From: Phocaeicola plebeius DSM 17135 | GTDB lineage: Bacteria; Bacteroidota; Bacteroidia; Bacteroidales; Bacteroidaceae | Length of the DNA: 64,000 bases | NCBI RefSeq assembly: GCF_000187895.1 | Contig: NZ_DS990123.1 | Coordinates: 83,257-147,256 of the forward strand | Direction: 5' to 3' | In this document: in pieces, positions 35,057 through 45,161 of the stretch | Position numbering within the stretch: position 1 is the first letter of the stretch | Layout of the letters: every line of letters begins with the position of its first letter | The notes under the pieces: generated by a model | The model's input: the letters and a program-made list of their open reading frames with translations, nothing else | Told to the model about the DNA's origin: nothing | The model's database searches: none | Translations under genes and position numbers: made by a program

Positions 35057-37432
35057 TTATTCACTCCTATTTAACGCCAAATTACTTATCACCAATTGAT
35101 CTAAGATTATGCCCTCATCCAATGCTTTAATCTCTATACGATGCCTTTCAACTCCTGAAGATATTGGCAGGACAACCCTCCTATATGCCTGATTACGCAA
35201 TACATTTTCTTTCCATTCTTCACTACGTCCTTTAGTTTCATAATGAATAGGGGCAGTTTCCTTCCCATCCAAAGCTACAGTAAAGCGTAAATGTTCTCCT
35301 TCTACCGGATGAGAGGGTAAAAAATAAAGTTCAATACCTATTGAATCTGAGTCTATCTTCGGGAAATTAAAATTAATACCCTTACCTTTAGGTATATTTA
35401 CAGCCTTTCCTTCATATCCCAATCCTTCACAAGGAATGAAACTACCAGAATTACATTCCGAAGCATTCCACATACAAACGATATCACTTCTTTCTTCTTT
35501 CATAGGTTTTGAAACTGAAGCACGTTTCACTTTATCAAAAACAGACAAATTACGGGGTTTGAAATCCATCATACAATTCCACTTCCCTTTATTCAATATA
35601 CCCGCATTATAAATCCTAGTCAATGATACAATACTGTCATACGCCGCGTCACTCTTATCCCACCCCATTTCACCGTGACGTGCAAACTGAGCAAAAATCA
35701 TCTTCTTATTCATCTCGACAGCACTTTGTACAGGATATTTTACCAATTGAAAAAACGCATCCTTTCGATTATCCGGAATTTGAGAGTTTATTATCTGAAC
35801 CTTATCCGAAAGTTCGTTGTAATCTTCCACACGCTGCTTAAGATAAGCTGAGTTCCAGGGCAAATCCTTTACCGTCTGAAAATATTCAGAATTATGATAT
35901 TCTTCTACGCGGGTATTTCCCATAAACTCAGGCTTCCTAATATAAGCCAAACGATAATGTTCATTCATGACAGGACATAATGTTTTACCTATTGACTCAC
36001 CGAACTCTCTTTTTAAAAAACTTTCTAAATGAGTCCCAACTCCACCTTTTGCAACTTTTTCTATATCCCAAGCCATATCCAAGAACAATTCTATTTGATA
36101 TTCTGCAGGTTTAATATCACCCACATTAAGAATCCACATTTTTTGTATTCCACGGTCGTAAGCTAATTTCATTTGCTGGAAAAGCAGATAAGGACTGAAT
36201 GTACCTAGCCAAAGATAATCGTGAGGACGTCCCCAATAAGAAACATGATAATACACACCATTACCACCTTTTCTGGCACGTTCTTCAACCGTTGGAAAAT
36301 GACGAATATACCCATAATTATCATCACACCACATTAAAGTCACATCTTCAGGGACTTGCAATCCTGAATTGTATATATCTAGCACTTCTTTATATGGAAT
36401 AAAAACTTGTGGTACCTTTGTAATGTCCGGATTAACATATTTCTGCAATAATGTTCTTTGATCCACCAATACACGCTCCAGCACCTTACGTTGTTCCTCT
36501 ATGGTTTTTGCGCCATTCATTTGCCCGTCATGTACTCCGCGCATTCCTATTGTATAAAGAATATCTTGTTTTGAGACCTCCTTAACACGTTCCTCCCAGA
36601 ATTTATATACTTCATTAAGATTGTTTACATAATCGTACTCCCCCTTTCCCCGTCTGTGCCACTCCACAGCAGTACTTGAAGCCATAGGCTCACAATGAGA
36701 GCCTCCAATATAAATCCCGTATTTCTCAGCCATCTCCCGGTTCCCTTCCGTAAGGAAAAAAGGTTCCGTACACTCATGCATGGCTGGCCAATAATAATTG
36801 GCACGTAAGCGAAGCATCAGTTCAAAGATTCTCTCGTTAGTGCGCGGTCCAATTCTTCCCGGTTTATACCAAGGCTCATAGTTTAAACTGCTCCATTGCA
36901 TCAGGCCCCAGTCTTCATCGTTTATAAAAATTCCTCTATATTCAACAGAGGGTGATTGAACCATCTCAAAGTCTTCCGGAAGTTCAAAAAAATCTCTTTT
37001 TCTTGGAGTCACATCAGCCCACCACTCCCAAGGGGAAACACCTATCATACGAGAAAGCTCCATAATACCATAAGCAGTACCATGCCTGTCACTTCCTACT
37101 ACTAACAATTTACTGTCTGGCAATACCTTTATCATGAAGCCCTGCTTTTTCCCTTTTAAGGAAGAAAGATTTACTTGCAAAGATGCCATCAAAGGATTAT
37201 TCTTACCCATAGTAGCCACAATGATGTTTCCTTGTGATTCTGAGATTCGAACACTATCAGAGAAAACATTCCTATAATCACGTTTAAATAACTCCAATGC
37301 CTGCCATACCACATTTTTTTCGTTTGGATTACAGGCTATATTTATAGGATTTCCTGTAAATATTTTAAATTGTGCCCATAAAAACTGGGTTATGATACAC
37401 ATAAATAAAGTAAGAATATATTTTTTCATCAT
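35057..37432 (-). CDS. GH115-like glycoside hydrolase (alpha-glucuronidase family)
   Basis: A 791-residue secreted protein with a signal peptide ending in FLWAQ. The N-terminal GH20-like accessory domain is followed by a barrel with family segments RGIFINDEDWGLMQW, ANYYWPAMHECTEPFF, GGSHCEPMASS, YTIGMRGVHDG and LMWCDDNYGYIRHFP, which match GH115 xylan or arabinogalactan alpha-glucuronidases. A C-terminal beta-sandwich follows. The enzyme would release terminal glucuronic or 4-O-methylglucuronic acid. Its ATG overlaps the GH43 stop (TAATG), so the pair is translationally coupled. Confidence 0.88.
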   Translation of the reverse strand: MMKKYILTLFMCIITQFLWAQFKIFTGNPINIACNPNEKNVVWQALELFKRDYRNVFSDSVRISESQGNIIVATMGKNNPLMASLQVNLSSLKGKKQGFMIKVLPDSKLLVVGSDRHGTAYGIMELSRMIGVSPWEWWADVTPRKRDFFELPEDFEMVQSPSVEYRGIFINDEDWGLMQWSSLNYEPWYKPGRIGPRTNERIFELMLRLRANYYWPAMHECTEPFFLTEGNREMAEKYGIYIGGSHCEPMASSTAVEWHRRGKGEYDYVNNLNEVYKFWEERVKEVSKQDILYTIGMRGVHDGQMNGAKTIEEQRKVLERVLVDQRTLLQKYVNPDITKVPQVFIPYKEVLDIYNSGLQVPEDVTLMWCDDNYGYIRHFPTVEERARKGGNGVYYHVSYWGRPHDYLWLGTFSPYLLFQQMKLAYDRGIQKMWILNVGDIKPAEYQIELFLDMAWDIEKVAKGGVGTHLESFLKREFGESIGKTLCPVMNEHYRLAYIRKPEFMGNTRVEEYHNSEYFQTVKDLPWNSAYLKQRVEDYNELSDKVQIINSQIPDNRKDAFFQLVKYPVQSAVEMNKKMIFAQFARHGEMGWDKSDAAYDSIVSLTRIYNAGILNKGKWNCMMDFKPRNLSVFDKVKRASVSKPMKEERSDIVCMWNASECNSGSFIPCEGLGYEGKAVNIPKGKGINFNFPKIDSDSIGIELYFLPSHPVEGEHLRFTVALDGKETAPIHYETKGRSEEWKENVLRNQAYRRVVLPISSGVERHRIEIKALDEGIILDQLVISNLALNRSE

Positions 37433-38802
37433 TATTCCTCCTCAAAATATAAAATTTGATTGATACTCACAAAAGTTCCTTTGCTACCATAAACTCGTTT
37501 TGTCTTATCTGACCAAATAGGTCGGATACCTGTAACTTCTACAGAAATAGTATATTCTCCTTTTTCCATCACAGGAGTAATAACACGGATTGCCTTCTCT
37601 GAATATTTACTATAAAAATCTATTAAAGAACTGTATACGGTATCTCTTTTCTCATTTATCACATTAACACGAGCATAACCACCCCAAGGAGTAGACTCTC
37701 CTATGATAGCAGCACGTGTTCCTCGAAACGAGGCCGATAATACACTTCCTTTCACGTCTGATTTTATTTTATCTTTTACAATGTACCAATAGTTATCAGC
37801 GTAAATCTGCTTTTTCTCTATTTGTAAACTACCATTCAACGGATTTATGGGTTTAAGTTTATTAATATCCCAAGCCTGCCAATATTCAGGTATGGATACC
37901 TTAGTGCCTTCTACCTGTAAAGGCATCCATACATAAGTTGCAGCAGAGGCCTGATGAGGGTAAGACCAGCGATCTCCCATAAATATCGGTATTGTATCCT
38001 TACCACATCTTAAAGGAAAAACAAAAGTCGTTTGAGAATTATAAGTCAGTTTTCCTTCAGGACAAAATAATCCACGTTTAGTCCATGGACCTTCAATTTT
38101 CGGAGCTGTAAAATAAAAATTATCATTTTTTTCCCAACTAGTCAAGTTCGAATAAAGTAAATAATACATGTTATCTTTCTTGAACATAGCTGGAGATTCA
38201 CCAGCACCTTCGATATACGCGACCTCTTTTTCCACTGACTTGTAATCCTCACTGAGACGGTAAATCGGACCATGATGTATTAATAAGTAGCCTTTACCAT
38301 CAGAATCTTGGAATGTTCCCATATCCCAGCGTTTAACAGGTTTCCCATTATAGAGTAACGGTCCTTTCAATTGATAGTCTCCCGTTATAGTTTTACAAGT
38401 GGCAAGTCCGATGTAAGGGTCTTTATAATTCATGTCATCGGCATGCATCAACATAATGTACTCACCCGTTTTAGGACATTTCATAACTTTTACCCGTTCA
38501 CCCACCCGGTTAGGTCCTAATATTCCATCTTGTTGAACTTTCAGTACTACATTTTCGAACTTCCAGTTCACCAAATCACTTGATGAATAGCAGGCAAAAC
38601 CTGGGAATGCATTGCTTTTATCTGATTTCCATTCTCCAAATAGATAAAATCTTCCATTTTCTTCTATAATACAAGCACCATGTGCATTGACAATATCACC
38701 ATTATTATCGAACCATGGGACTCCATTGACAATTAAATTCTTCTGTGCAAAAGCTATCCCCCCACACAAAAAATACAACAAGATAAATAAACATTTCATC
38801 AT
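37432..38802 (-). CDS. GH43-like five-bladed propeller glycosidase
   Basis: A 456-residue secreted protein with a signal peptide ending in GIAFA. Five-bladed propeller signatures are visible: AHGACIIEENGRFYLFGEW, FACYSSSDLVNWKFENVVL, DMGTFQDSDGKGYLLIHHG and IEGAGESPAMFKKDNMYYLLYS. The Glu in GAGESPAMF is the probable general acid. Where most GH43 enzymes have the catalytic-base Asp near the start, this protein reads VNAHG, as in exo-beta-1,3-galactanase-type members. A C-terminal beta-sandwich follows from about residue 330. Exo-galactanase activity is therefore the leading guess, and the subfamily is not assigned with certainty. It overlaps the GH115 gene by 1 bp. Confidence 0.8.
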   Translation of the reverse strand: MMKCLFILLYFLCGGIAFAQKNLIVNGVPWFDNNGDIVNAHGACIIEENGRFYLFGEWKSDKSNAFPGFACYSSSDLVNWKFENVVLKVQQDGILGPNRVGERVKVMKCPKTGEYIMLMHADDMNYKDPYIGLATCKTITGDYQLKGPLLYNGKPVKRWDMGTFQDSDGKGYLLIHHGPIYRLSEDYKSVEKEVAYIEGAGESPAMFKKDNMYYLLYSNLTSWEKNDNFYFTAPKIEGPWTKRGLFCPEGKLTYNSQTTFVFPLRCGKDTIPIFMGDRWSYPHQASAATYVWMPLQVEGTKVSIPEYWQAWDINKLKPINPLNGSLQIEKKQIYADNYWYIVKDKIKSDVKGSVLSASFRGTRAAIIGESTPWGGYARVNVINEKRDTVYSSLIDFYSKYSEKAIRVITPVMEKGEYTISVEVTGIRPIWSDKTKRVYGSKGTFVSINQILYFEEE

Positions 38803-38876
38803 CTATTAACTATACACCAAACATTTCTCTTCAGAATGAAGTAATTGAAGTTTTAACACAATCAATCATATATATT

Positions 38877-39665
38877 CTAATTAGAACGATAATAACACCT
38901 CAAAGAAGGGAGAACCTTTACAATTTCAGAAGCTACAATACCTGCTATCACACGCGCACCATAGACATTAAGATGAGTATTGTCTATTTTCCCTTTTGGA
39001 TATTGTTTATATTTTCCTTTAGGTATCCACATAAACAGTTTCTTCGATTCTTCCGGCCCTAGGCTAGAAACTAATTGGTAAGTCAAATCTGCCATATCCA
39101 CAAAAGGAACATTCTCTTCCTCTGCTATTCTTCGAGGTGATTTAATATACTCTCCATGTGAATCAACCAGTATATTTCCCTCCTTTTCATAAATATATTG
39201 ATGCGGAGTTTCCAAAGTTGGAGGATAATTACGCCTCACAATAGAATTTAATAAGATAGGAGTTGCTCCCTTCTCACGAGTATCATGTATAAATCGTCTT
39301 AAATTATTATCAAATGTTTTACCTGGAACTGTGTGTAAAGCTGAATCTGTTTTTTCATCGTTATGCCCAAATTGTATGACAACATAATCATTAGGCTTTA
39401 GCTCCTCTAGAACTTTCTCCCAACGACCTTCGTTGATAAAACTTAATGTACTTCGTCCACAGGCTGCATGATTTTTTATATTTATATCATCAGTAAAAAA
39501 GAGAGAAAGCATTTGTCCCCATCCCCTTTCTATCTTTTCAGTTTTAATATCTCTATCAGCCATAGTAGAATCACCAATCATAAAAATGGTAATTTTACAT
39601 TCTTCCTTTATTGTAAAAGCTGAAAACATCAAACAGACTAGCAATCCCAATATATTTATCCTCAT
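38877..39665 (-). CDS. SGNH esterase, CE12-like (rhamnogalacturonan acetylesterase family)
   Basis: A 262-residue exported esterase. Blocks in order are FMIGDSTMADRD (catalytic Ser), AACGRSTLSF, VVIQFGHNDEK and DNTHLNVYGARV (Asp and His). ERGWGQMLSLFF after block I is typical of CE12 proteins, which remove acetyl groups from rhamnogalacturonan or other plant polysaccharides. The signal sequence is short (INILGLLVCLMFSAFT). It lies 74 bp upstream of the GH43 gene and 327 bp downstream of susD on the same strand. Confidence 0.87.
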   Translation of the reverse strand: MRINILGLLVCLMFSAFTIKEECKITIFMIGDSTMADRDIKTEKIERGWGQMLSLFFTDDINIKNHAACGRSTLSFINEGRWEKVLEELKPNDYVVIQFGHNDEKTDSALHTVPGKTFDNNLRRFIHDTREKGATPILLNSIVRRNYPPTLETPHQYIYEKEGNILVDSHGEYIKSPRRIAEEENVPFVDMADLTYQLVSSLGPEESKKLFMWIPKGKYKQYPKGKIDNTHLNVYGARVIAGIVASEIVKVLPSLRCYYRSN

Positions 39666-39992
39666 ATTTATATCAATTATATTTTCACTTTGTGCATAAT
39701 TCTCCTGTCTTTATTTTCCTTGCATATTAACATTATTCAAACATAACACTATTTCCCTCTTATCTAGTACATACCTATAATTACATATAAATACAATCTA
39801 CAATGTCTAAATTCCTCTTTTAAGAGAAATAACATCGACATAATAACTGAAAATACGACAAGCTCTCGAAAGTTTATTGAAAAACAATAAACTTTCGAGA
39901 AAACAGTCTCATAAAAGAGATAAAGACTCTTATAAATCCCTATATTTATTTTCCAAACTTATTTCAAGTCCGATAAACAGGCATATAACAAA
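39666..39992. other. 327-bp gap between susD and the hydrolase genes
   Basis: No coding frame stands out. It is AT-rich and contains a perfect 16-bp hairpin at 39864-39900 that probably ends or stabilises the susCD message. No exact -7 box was found, so transcription of the four enzyme genes downstream may depend on read-through or on a non-standard promoter here. Confidence 0.6.
39864..39900 (-). terminator. 16-bp perfect hairpin downstream of susD
   Basis: TCTCGAAAGTTTATTG (39864-39879) pairs perfectly with CAATAAACTTTCGAGA (39885-39900) across a 5-nt A loop. It starts 92 bp after the susD stop. No clean T-run follows on the minus strand, so it may stabilise the 3' end as much as terminate. 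Confidence 0.55.
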
Positions 39993-41693
39993 TTAATATC
40001 CAGGATTTTGAACAATTTCACCATCTGTCTGGTCTATTACAGATTGAGGAATAGGACGTACTAATATATGCTCATCCATCTTATTATCACGTGCTGCTAA
40101 ATTATTATGAGCCAAAGTACGTTCTATCAACTTACCTGTACGTTTCAAGTCCATCCATCGTTTATATTCTCCCACAAGTTCACGGGCACGCTCATCCAAA
40201 ATGAAATCAATATTCACATCAGAAGGAGTAATCGTCATTTCGGTATCATGACCTGCTATAGCAGCCCGCTGACGTACACTATTCAAACGTTCTGCCGCAT
40301 GCTTCGTATCTCCCATCTGATAATAAGCTTCTGCTGCCATTAAATATGTATCAGCTAAACGAAACAGAAAAATATCCTTCGTACTAGTATAACTTGTATT
40401 ATTCAATGGAAAAGTTGAGTTGGGATCATAAAACATCCAAACCATCGGACACATACCTGAACCACCGATATTCTCAATATCTTGCGTCCAATGGTCTTTT
40501 GTCACAACAATTGCATTTGGATGTTCTGACAAAAGTGCAGATAAATCGTCATCAGTAAAAGGCTGGTCATATTTTGGAAAATAAACACGCAGGTCTCCGA
40601 CCTTCAGACCGATAGAAGGATCTGCTATAGTAGCATAAAACTCACTTTTAAATGTTGCATCATAACGACTATCCATACTCGTGTCAAACAATGAGAATAA
40701 AAACGGGGTACACATGAACTGATTTTTCTTCCAACCATAAGTTGTATTACCTCGTTCAAAACCACTTACAACCTTTGTCCAAAGTTCAAAACCAAATAAA
40801 TTCTGCTGACCATTTCCATTATATTGTCCGCCTAATGAACTCGCATCATATTGTACAGAAAAAATAATCTCGTTATTTTTTTCATTTCCAGCTTTAAAGA
40901 CATCTGCAAAAGTTGGTTGTAACTTATAAGTATCTCCGTCAATAATTTCATCACACAACGTAGCAGCTTTAGAAAAATCATCAGAAGAAGCAAAATCTTT
41001 ATAGCCACGAGTCAAATATATCAGTGCCTGTAAATGCTTTACTGCACCTTGCGTAATACGTCCATAATCATTCTGCACTTCTGGTAACACATCATCATCT
41101 ATCGCATCCAATTCACTTAAAATAAAATCATAAACTTCTTGTTCATTCTTTTGAGGAAATGATAATACTGGAGTTTCTATTTCATCCGTAACAATAGCAA
41201 TTCTACCAAACTGCTCCACCAATAAATAATAATAATATGCACGCAAAAAACGAACTTCAGCCACACGCTGCTTCTTTACATCTTCAGATAAACCGACAAC
41301 AGAAGAAGACTTAGATATAGCTGTATTACAAACCTGAATTGCATAATACACATTAGAATAAAAATTACTAACAAACTCATTTTGTGCTTGCAAGGATCCA
41401 TATTCATTCAATTCTCTACTATACACATCTCGATTCCCATAACTCCCACTTATCAATTCACTCTCACCACGAGTATATATATCCACTCCAAGACAAAACA
41501 ACCAAGGTTCATTCTTCCAAACTGTCCGTAATGAAGCATAAGCTGCATTTACCAGACTTTCAAAACCATCTTTCTCAACAAAGTACTCCTGAGAATTTAT
41601 ATTACTCCGATTTTCTTCTTCTAAAAAATCAGTGCAAGATAGCATTCCTAACGAAAAACAAATACAAGCAGTATATAATTTTATCAGTCTCAT
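39993..41693 (-). CDS. SusD/RagB-family nutrient-binding outer membrane lipoprotein
   Basis: Surface lipoprotein forming the lid of the adjacent SusC transporter. The 566-residue protein has the lipobox GMLSC (Cys20). SusD signatures are SLVNAAYASLRTVW near the start, RVAEVRFLRAYYYYLLVEQFG (a TPR-containing motif) and the C-terminal HAAERLNSVRQRA, FILDERARELVGEYKRWMDL and ILVRPIPQSVID. It begins 19 bp after the susC stop. The glycan ligand is not predictable from the sequence alone. Confidence 0.96.
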   Translation of the reverse strand: MRLIKLYTACICFSLGMLSCTDFLEEENRSNINSQEYFVEKDGFESLVNAAYASLRTVWKNEPWLFCLGVDIYTRGESELISGSYGNRDVYSRELNEYGSLQAQNEFVSNFYSNVYYAIQVCNTAISKSSSVVGLSEDVKKQRVAEVRFLRAYYYYLLVEQFGRIAIVTDEIETPVLSFPQKNEQEVYDFILSELDAIDDDVLPEVQNDYGRITQGAVKHLQALIYLTRGYKDFASSDDFSKAATLCDEIIDGDTYKLQPTFADVFKAGNEKNNEIIFSVQYDASSLGGQYNGNGQQNLFGFELWTKVVSGFERGNTTYGWKKNQFMCTPFLFSLFDTSMDSRYDATFKSEFYATIADPSIGLKVGDLRVYFPKYDQPFTDDDLSALLSEHPNAIVVTKDHWTQDIENIGGSGMCPMVWMFYDPNSTFPLNNTSYTSTKDIFLFRLADTYLMAAEAYYQMGDTKHAAERLNSVRQRAAIAGHDTEMTITPSDVNIDFILDERARELVGEYKRWMDLKRTGKLIERTLAHNNLAARDNKMDEHILVRPIPQSVIDQTDGEIVQNPGY

Positions 41694-41712
41694 ATTTCTT
41701 ATATTTTTAATT

Positions 41713-44700
41713 TTAAAATTCTATTTTGGTCCCAAGTAAATAAGTAGTGTAACCTGTTACAGTTCCCCATGTATTTTGGGTAGCCCACTCTGGATCAAAT
41801 CCTTTATAAGAAGAAAATGTAAATGGATTATTCGATGTAAAATACAAACGAGCGTTTTTTATACCAATCTTCTTAGTCCATTCTTTAGGAATATTCCAAC
41901 CCAAAGTTACACTTCCGACTCGTACAAAAGAAACATCTACATAACGCATCGCATCATAATATTGTCCTTTATTACCAGGTTGAGGATATTGATTAGATGG
42001 ATTACTTTCAGTCCAATAGTCCACATCCAGTTGATTATAATTACCTTCAAAAGTCATAAAAGATGACATAAAAGCATCTTGTACCTGTGCACCTTGTTGA
42101 GTATAAAGATAAACAGACAAGTCAAAATCCTTATAACGGAATGTACTAGTTATACTTCCAATCCATTTCGGAGAACGCTGTCCCAATATCTGTTTATCAT
42201 CTGCATTTATAACCTTATTTCCATCTATGTCGCGTACTTTTACCTGACCAGGTTTTTGACCATATACAGCAGCTTGTTCAGCCTCATCAGTCTGCCATAT
42301 ACCATCAAATACATAATCATAATTCACATCTATTGGTTCACCTATAAACCATTTATTACTGATATCATCCTTCTTACCTCCATAAAGTTCAACAAGTTCA
42401 TTATGATTTTTACTAAATGTAAAGCCTGTTTCCCATGTAAAATCTTTAGTTTGAACATTCACTGTATTCAATTGAAGTTCTACACCCACGTTACGTACAT
42501 GTCCAATATTATCCCATATTGAAGTCCATCCACTTGTACTTGGTAACTTACGTTCCATAATAAGATCTTTAGCATCTCTTCTATACACATCAATAGCTCC
42601 ATTAATCCGGCTATTAAAAAAGCCAAAATCAATTCCCACATTTATTTCATAGGTTTTTTCCCAAGACAAATCACGATTGGCCAATCGATCCTTATAATAA
42701 GCCGGTACTGAAATTCCACCAAAATCATAATTTTTCAAGGAAATACCTGATTGAGTTCCATAAATATCTACTGCATCATTACCAGTTGTACCGTAACTTA
42801 CGCGAAGTTTCAAGTTGTTGAGCTGTTCAAAATTATCTAGAAAGTCTTCTTCAGACAAGCGCCAAGCCAATGCAGCAGAAGGGAAAAATGCCCATTGATT
42901 CCCTGCAGACAAACGAGAAGAACCATCATAACGACCAGACAAAGTCAACAAATAACGATCATTATATGAATATTGAACACGCCCTAAGAAAGAAGCCAAT
43001 GTTCGCTTCTCAAAATTCGTCGTTGATTTTGTGGCATTACTTAACCCTGAAGCTCCTAAGTTATACCACAGACTATTATAAGAAAAACTTTTTGCACTCT
43101 GATTTGAATACTCCCACTCCTCCATTTGGATACTCTGCACTAAACTTAAATTAAGATGATGTAATCCAAACAGTTTATCATAAGTCACCTGATTATCCCA
43201 CACATACGACCAGAATAATGTCTGATTATAATCTGCTTTGGTACCTTCAGCCTTACCTGCTGATTCTTTTGAATCTACCCCCATATAAATTCCTTCTCTC
43301 TTATAAATCATCTGTGGAGCAAACTGCGTTCTCAATGTTAGCCCTTCTATCGGGTTTAATTGTAAATAAATATTTCCAAAAACACGGAAACGCTTATTTT
43401 GACGTTGTTCCCCATCTTCTCCCGACTCTAACAACGGATTATTAACCATATCATTACGATATACATTATAAACTAAATTACCTTCTTCATCATAAGGATA
43501 AGCGACTCCAGGTAAACGATAAGCAGATCGTAACGCCTCATAACTTCCCATATTCTGTACACTATGAGTAAAATACAAATTTCCACCGGCTTCCCATACC
43601 TTAGAAAATTTATGATTTATATTTAAGTGCATATTATAACGGTCAAAATTCTGGTTAGGAATCGTACCCTCTTCGTGCAATTGTCCCAATCCAATAGAAA
43701 AAGTACCGTCTGCGTTACCACCTGAAGCTGTAATTGTATTACTATACTGCTGCCCATTACAAAGAATAAGATCCACCCAATCTGTATAAGCACCATTGTC
43801 TATACGCTCCCATTCCTCTGGAGTAAAAAACTCAGCATTAGAACGATCTGTACTTTTACCTTGTGCCTGGAACATCTCAGTACGGAACTTTATATATTCA
43901 TCCATATTCATCATATCAGGCAAATTACTAGCTTTACGAATTCCCCAATAGCCATCATAATTAATACTAACTTTACCTTCTTTACCCCGTTTCGTGGTAA
44001 CAATAATTACACCATTAGCACCACGACTACCATAAATAGCTGTAGCAGAGGCATCCTTTAATACGTCGATTTTTTCAATATCTGCCGGGTTTATATCACT
44101 TGCATCCGAATTAGTCGGAATTCCATCTATCACCCACAAAGGAGTATTGCTATTATTTATAGAGCTAAGACCACGAACTACAATGTTATAACTTCCTCCA
44201 GGACGAGCTGCATTTCTTGTAATGTTTACACCAGATATTTTTCCCTGCATTGCATCAATGGCATTAGTCTGTGAAGCGGCTGTCAAACTTTCCGTATCCA
44301 ACGACGAAACAGATCCTGTCACATCACTTCGCTTAACACTTCCATACCCCACCACAACAACTTCTTCCATCACTTCCGTATCCTCTTTCAAAGTAACAGC
44401 CAATAATCCTGACTTAATTTGAGAGGCCGCAAATTCCTGACTTTTGTAACCGATATAACTGACAGCTAACATTCCATTTTCTGAAAGTTCTAATGTATAA
44501 TTCCCGTCAAAATCGGTCACAGTACCATTGGTAGTTCCCTTTTCAACCACTGTAGCTCCAATAATCGGCTCCCCATTAGCATCCTTTACTGTTCCTGTTA
44601 CCTTTTTTCTTTTTCCTGAAGTAACCTGCTGCTGACTTCCTTTTTTGATTACAATATTTTTACCTTGAATTTCATACGACACATTCTGCCCTTTCAAAAT

Positions 44701-44928
44701 CTGAGCAACCGCATCCTTCAGCTGACTGGCATTAATTGAAACCGTACGATCTGTATCCACATCACCAGCTATATAGACGAAAGAATAACCACTCTTGGTT
44801 TGAAGTTCCGTCATCGCCTTTTTCACCGATACATTACTCATTTTCAACGATATACTTTGTGAGTATATGCTTAGATTAAGGCATAGCAAAGCCCCGGCCA
44901 TTAACATGGCTTTTTTTCTGTAATTCAT
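41713..44928 (-). CDS. SusC-family TonB-dependent transporter with N-terminal STN signalling domain
   Basis: A 1071-residue outer membrane transporter. After a signal peptide (AMLMAGALLCLNLSIYS) comes an STN/secretin-N domain (ISLKMSNVSVKKAMTELQT through about residue 95). A carboxypeptidase-regulatory domain, the TonB-box-like EEVVVVGYGSVKRSDVTGS, the plug (WVIDGIPTNSDASDI, LKDASATAIYGSRGANGVI) and a 22-strand barrel follow. STN domains pass the ligand signal to a FecR anti-sigma factor, and such a gene lies just upstream at 45162-46172. A 16-codon upstream extension to 44976 lacks signal-peptide character, so I use the ATG at 44928. Confidence 0.96.
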   Translation of the reverse strand: MNYRKKAMLMAGALLCLNLSIYSQSISLKMSNVSVKKAMTELQTKSGYSFVYIAGDVDTDRTVSINASQLKDAVAQILKGQNVSYEIQGKNIVIKKGSQQQVTSGKRKKVTGTVKDANGEPIIGATVVEKGTTNGTVTDFDGNYTLELSENGMLAVSYIGYKSQEFAASQIKSGLLAVTLKEDTEVMEEVVVVGYGSVKRSDVTGSVSSLDTESLTAASQTNAIDAMQGKISGVNITRNAARPGGSYNIVVRGLSSINNSNTPLWVIDGIPTNSDASDINPADIEKIDVLKDASATAIYGSRGANGVIIVTTKRGKEGKVSINYDGYWGIRKASNLPDMMNMDEYIKFRTEMFQAQGKSTDRSNAEFFTPEEWERIDNGAYTDWVDLILCNGQQYSNTITASGGNADGTFSIGLGQLHEEGTIPNQNFDRYNMHLNINHKFSKVWEAGGNLYFTHSVQNMGSYEALRSAYRLPGVAYPYDEEGNLVYNVYRNDMVNNPLLESGEDGEQRQNKRFRVFGNIYLQLNPIEGLTLRTQFAPQMIYKREGIYMGVDSKESAGKAEGTKADYNQTLFWSYVWDNQVTYDKLFGLHHLNLSLVQSIQMEEWEYSNQSAKSFSYNSLWYNLGASGLSNATKSTTNFEKRTLASFLGRVQYSYNDRYLLTLSGRYDGSSRLSAGNQWAFFPSAALAWRLSEEDFLDNFEQLNNLKLRVSYGTTGNDAVDIYGTQSGISLKNYDFGGISVPAYYKDRLANRDLSWEKTYEINVGIDFGFFNSRINGAIDVYRRDAKDLIMERKLPSTSGWTSIWDNIGHVRNVGVELQLNTVNVQTKDFTWETGFTFSKNHNELVELYGGKKDDISNKWFIGEPIDVNYDYVFDGIWQTDEAEQAAVYGQKPGQVKVRDIDGNKVINADDKQILGQRSPKWIGSITSTFRYKDFDLSVYLYTQQGAQVQDAFMSSFMTFEGNYNQLDVDYWTESNPSNQYPQPGNKGQYYDAMRYVDVSFVRVGSVTLGWNIPKEWTKKIGIKNARLYFTSNNPFTFSSYKGFDPEWATQNTWGTVTGYTTYLLGTKIEF

Positions 44929-45052
44929 AAGCTTAAATTTTAAGATTAAAAATTTCTGATAAAAGGCGCTTAACAAGGAATGTTTTATTACTTTTGCCGC
45001 ATCCCTTAGAAAACATCTTAAAAACTAACAAGTTAGAAAGAACTAAGGTATT

Positions 45053-45088
45053 GCCGGAGGAACTTCCCCTTCTTCCGGCTTTTTTATG
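45053..45088 (+). other. GC-rich hairpin with a T-run between fecR and susC
   Basis: GCCGGAGG-type and CTTCCGGC-type arms form a stem that is followed by TTTTTT on the plus strand. Both neighbours are on the minus strand, so as a terminator it would face antisense transcription. On the sense message it would be a leader hairpin preceded by six A residues. Confidence 0.5.
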
Positions 45089-45161
45089 TTCTTTCACCAA
45101 AAGCTAAATTAAGTATCCACTTTCTGCATAATCTTAAGATCTTAGTGTGTTTAACAATCGG

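Noticed and set aside
44929..44976. Sixteen extra N-terminal codons of the second SusC
   Set aside because: The signal peptide begins at the ATG at 44928, and the extension has no signal character.
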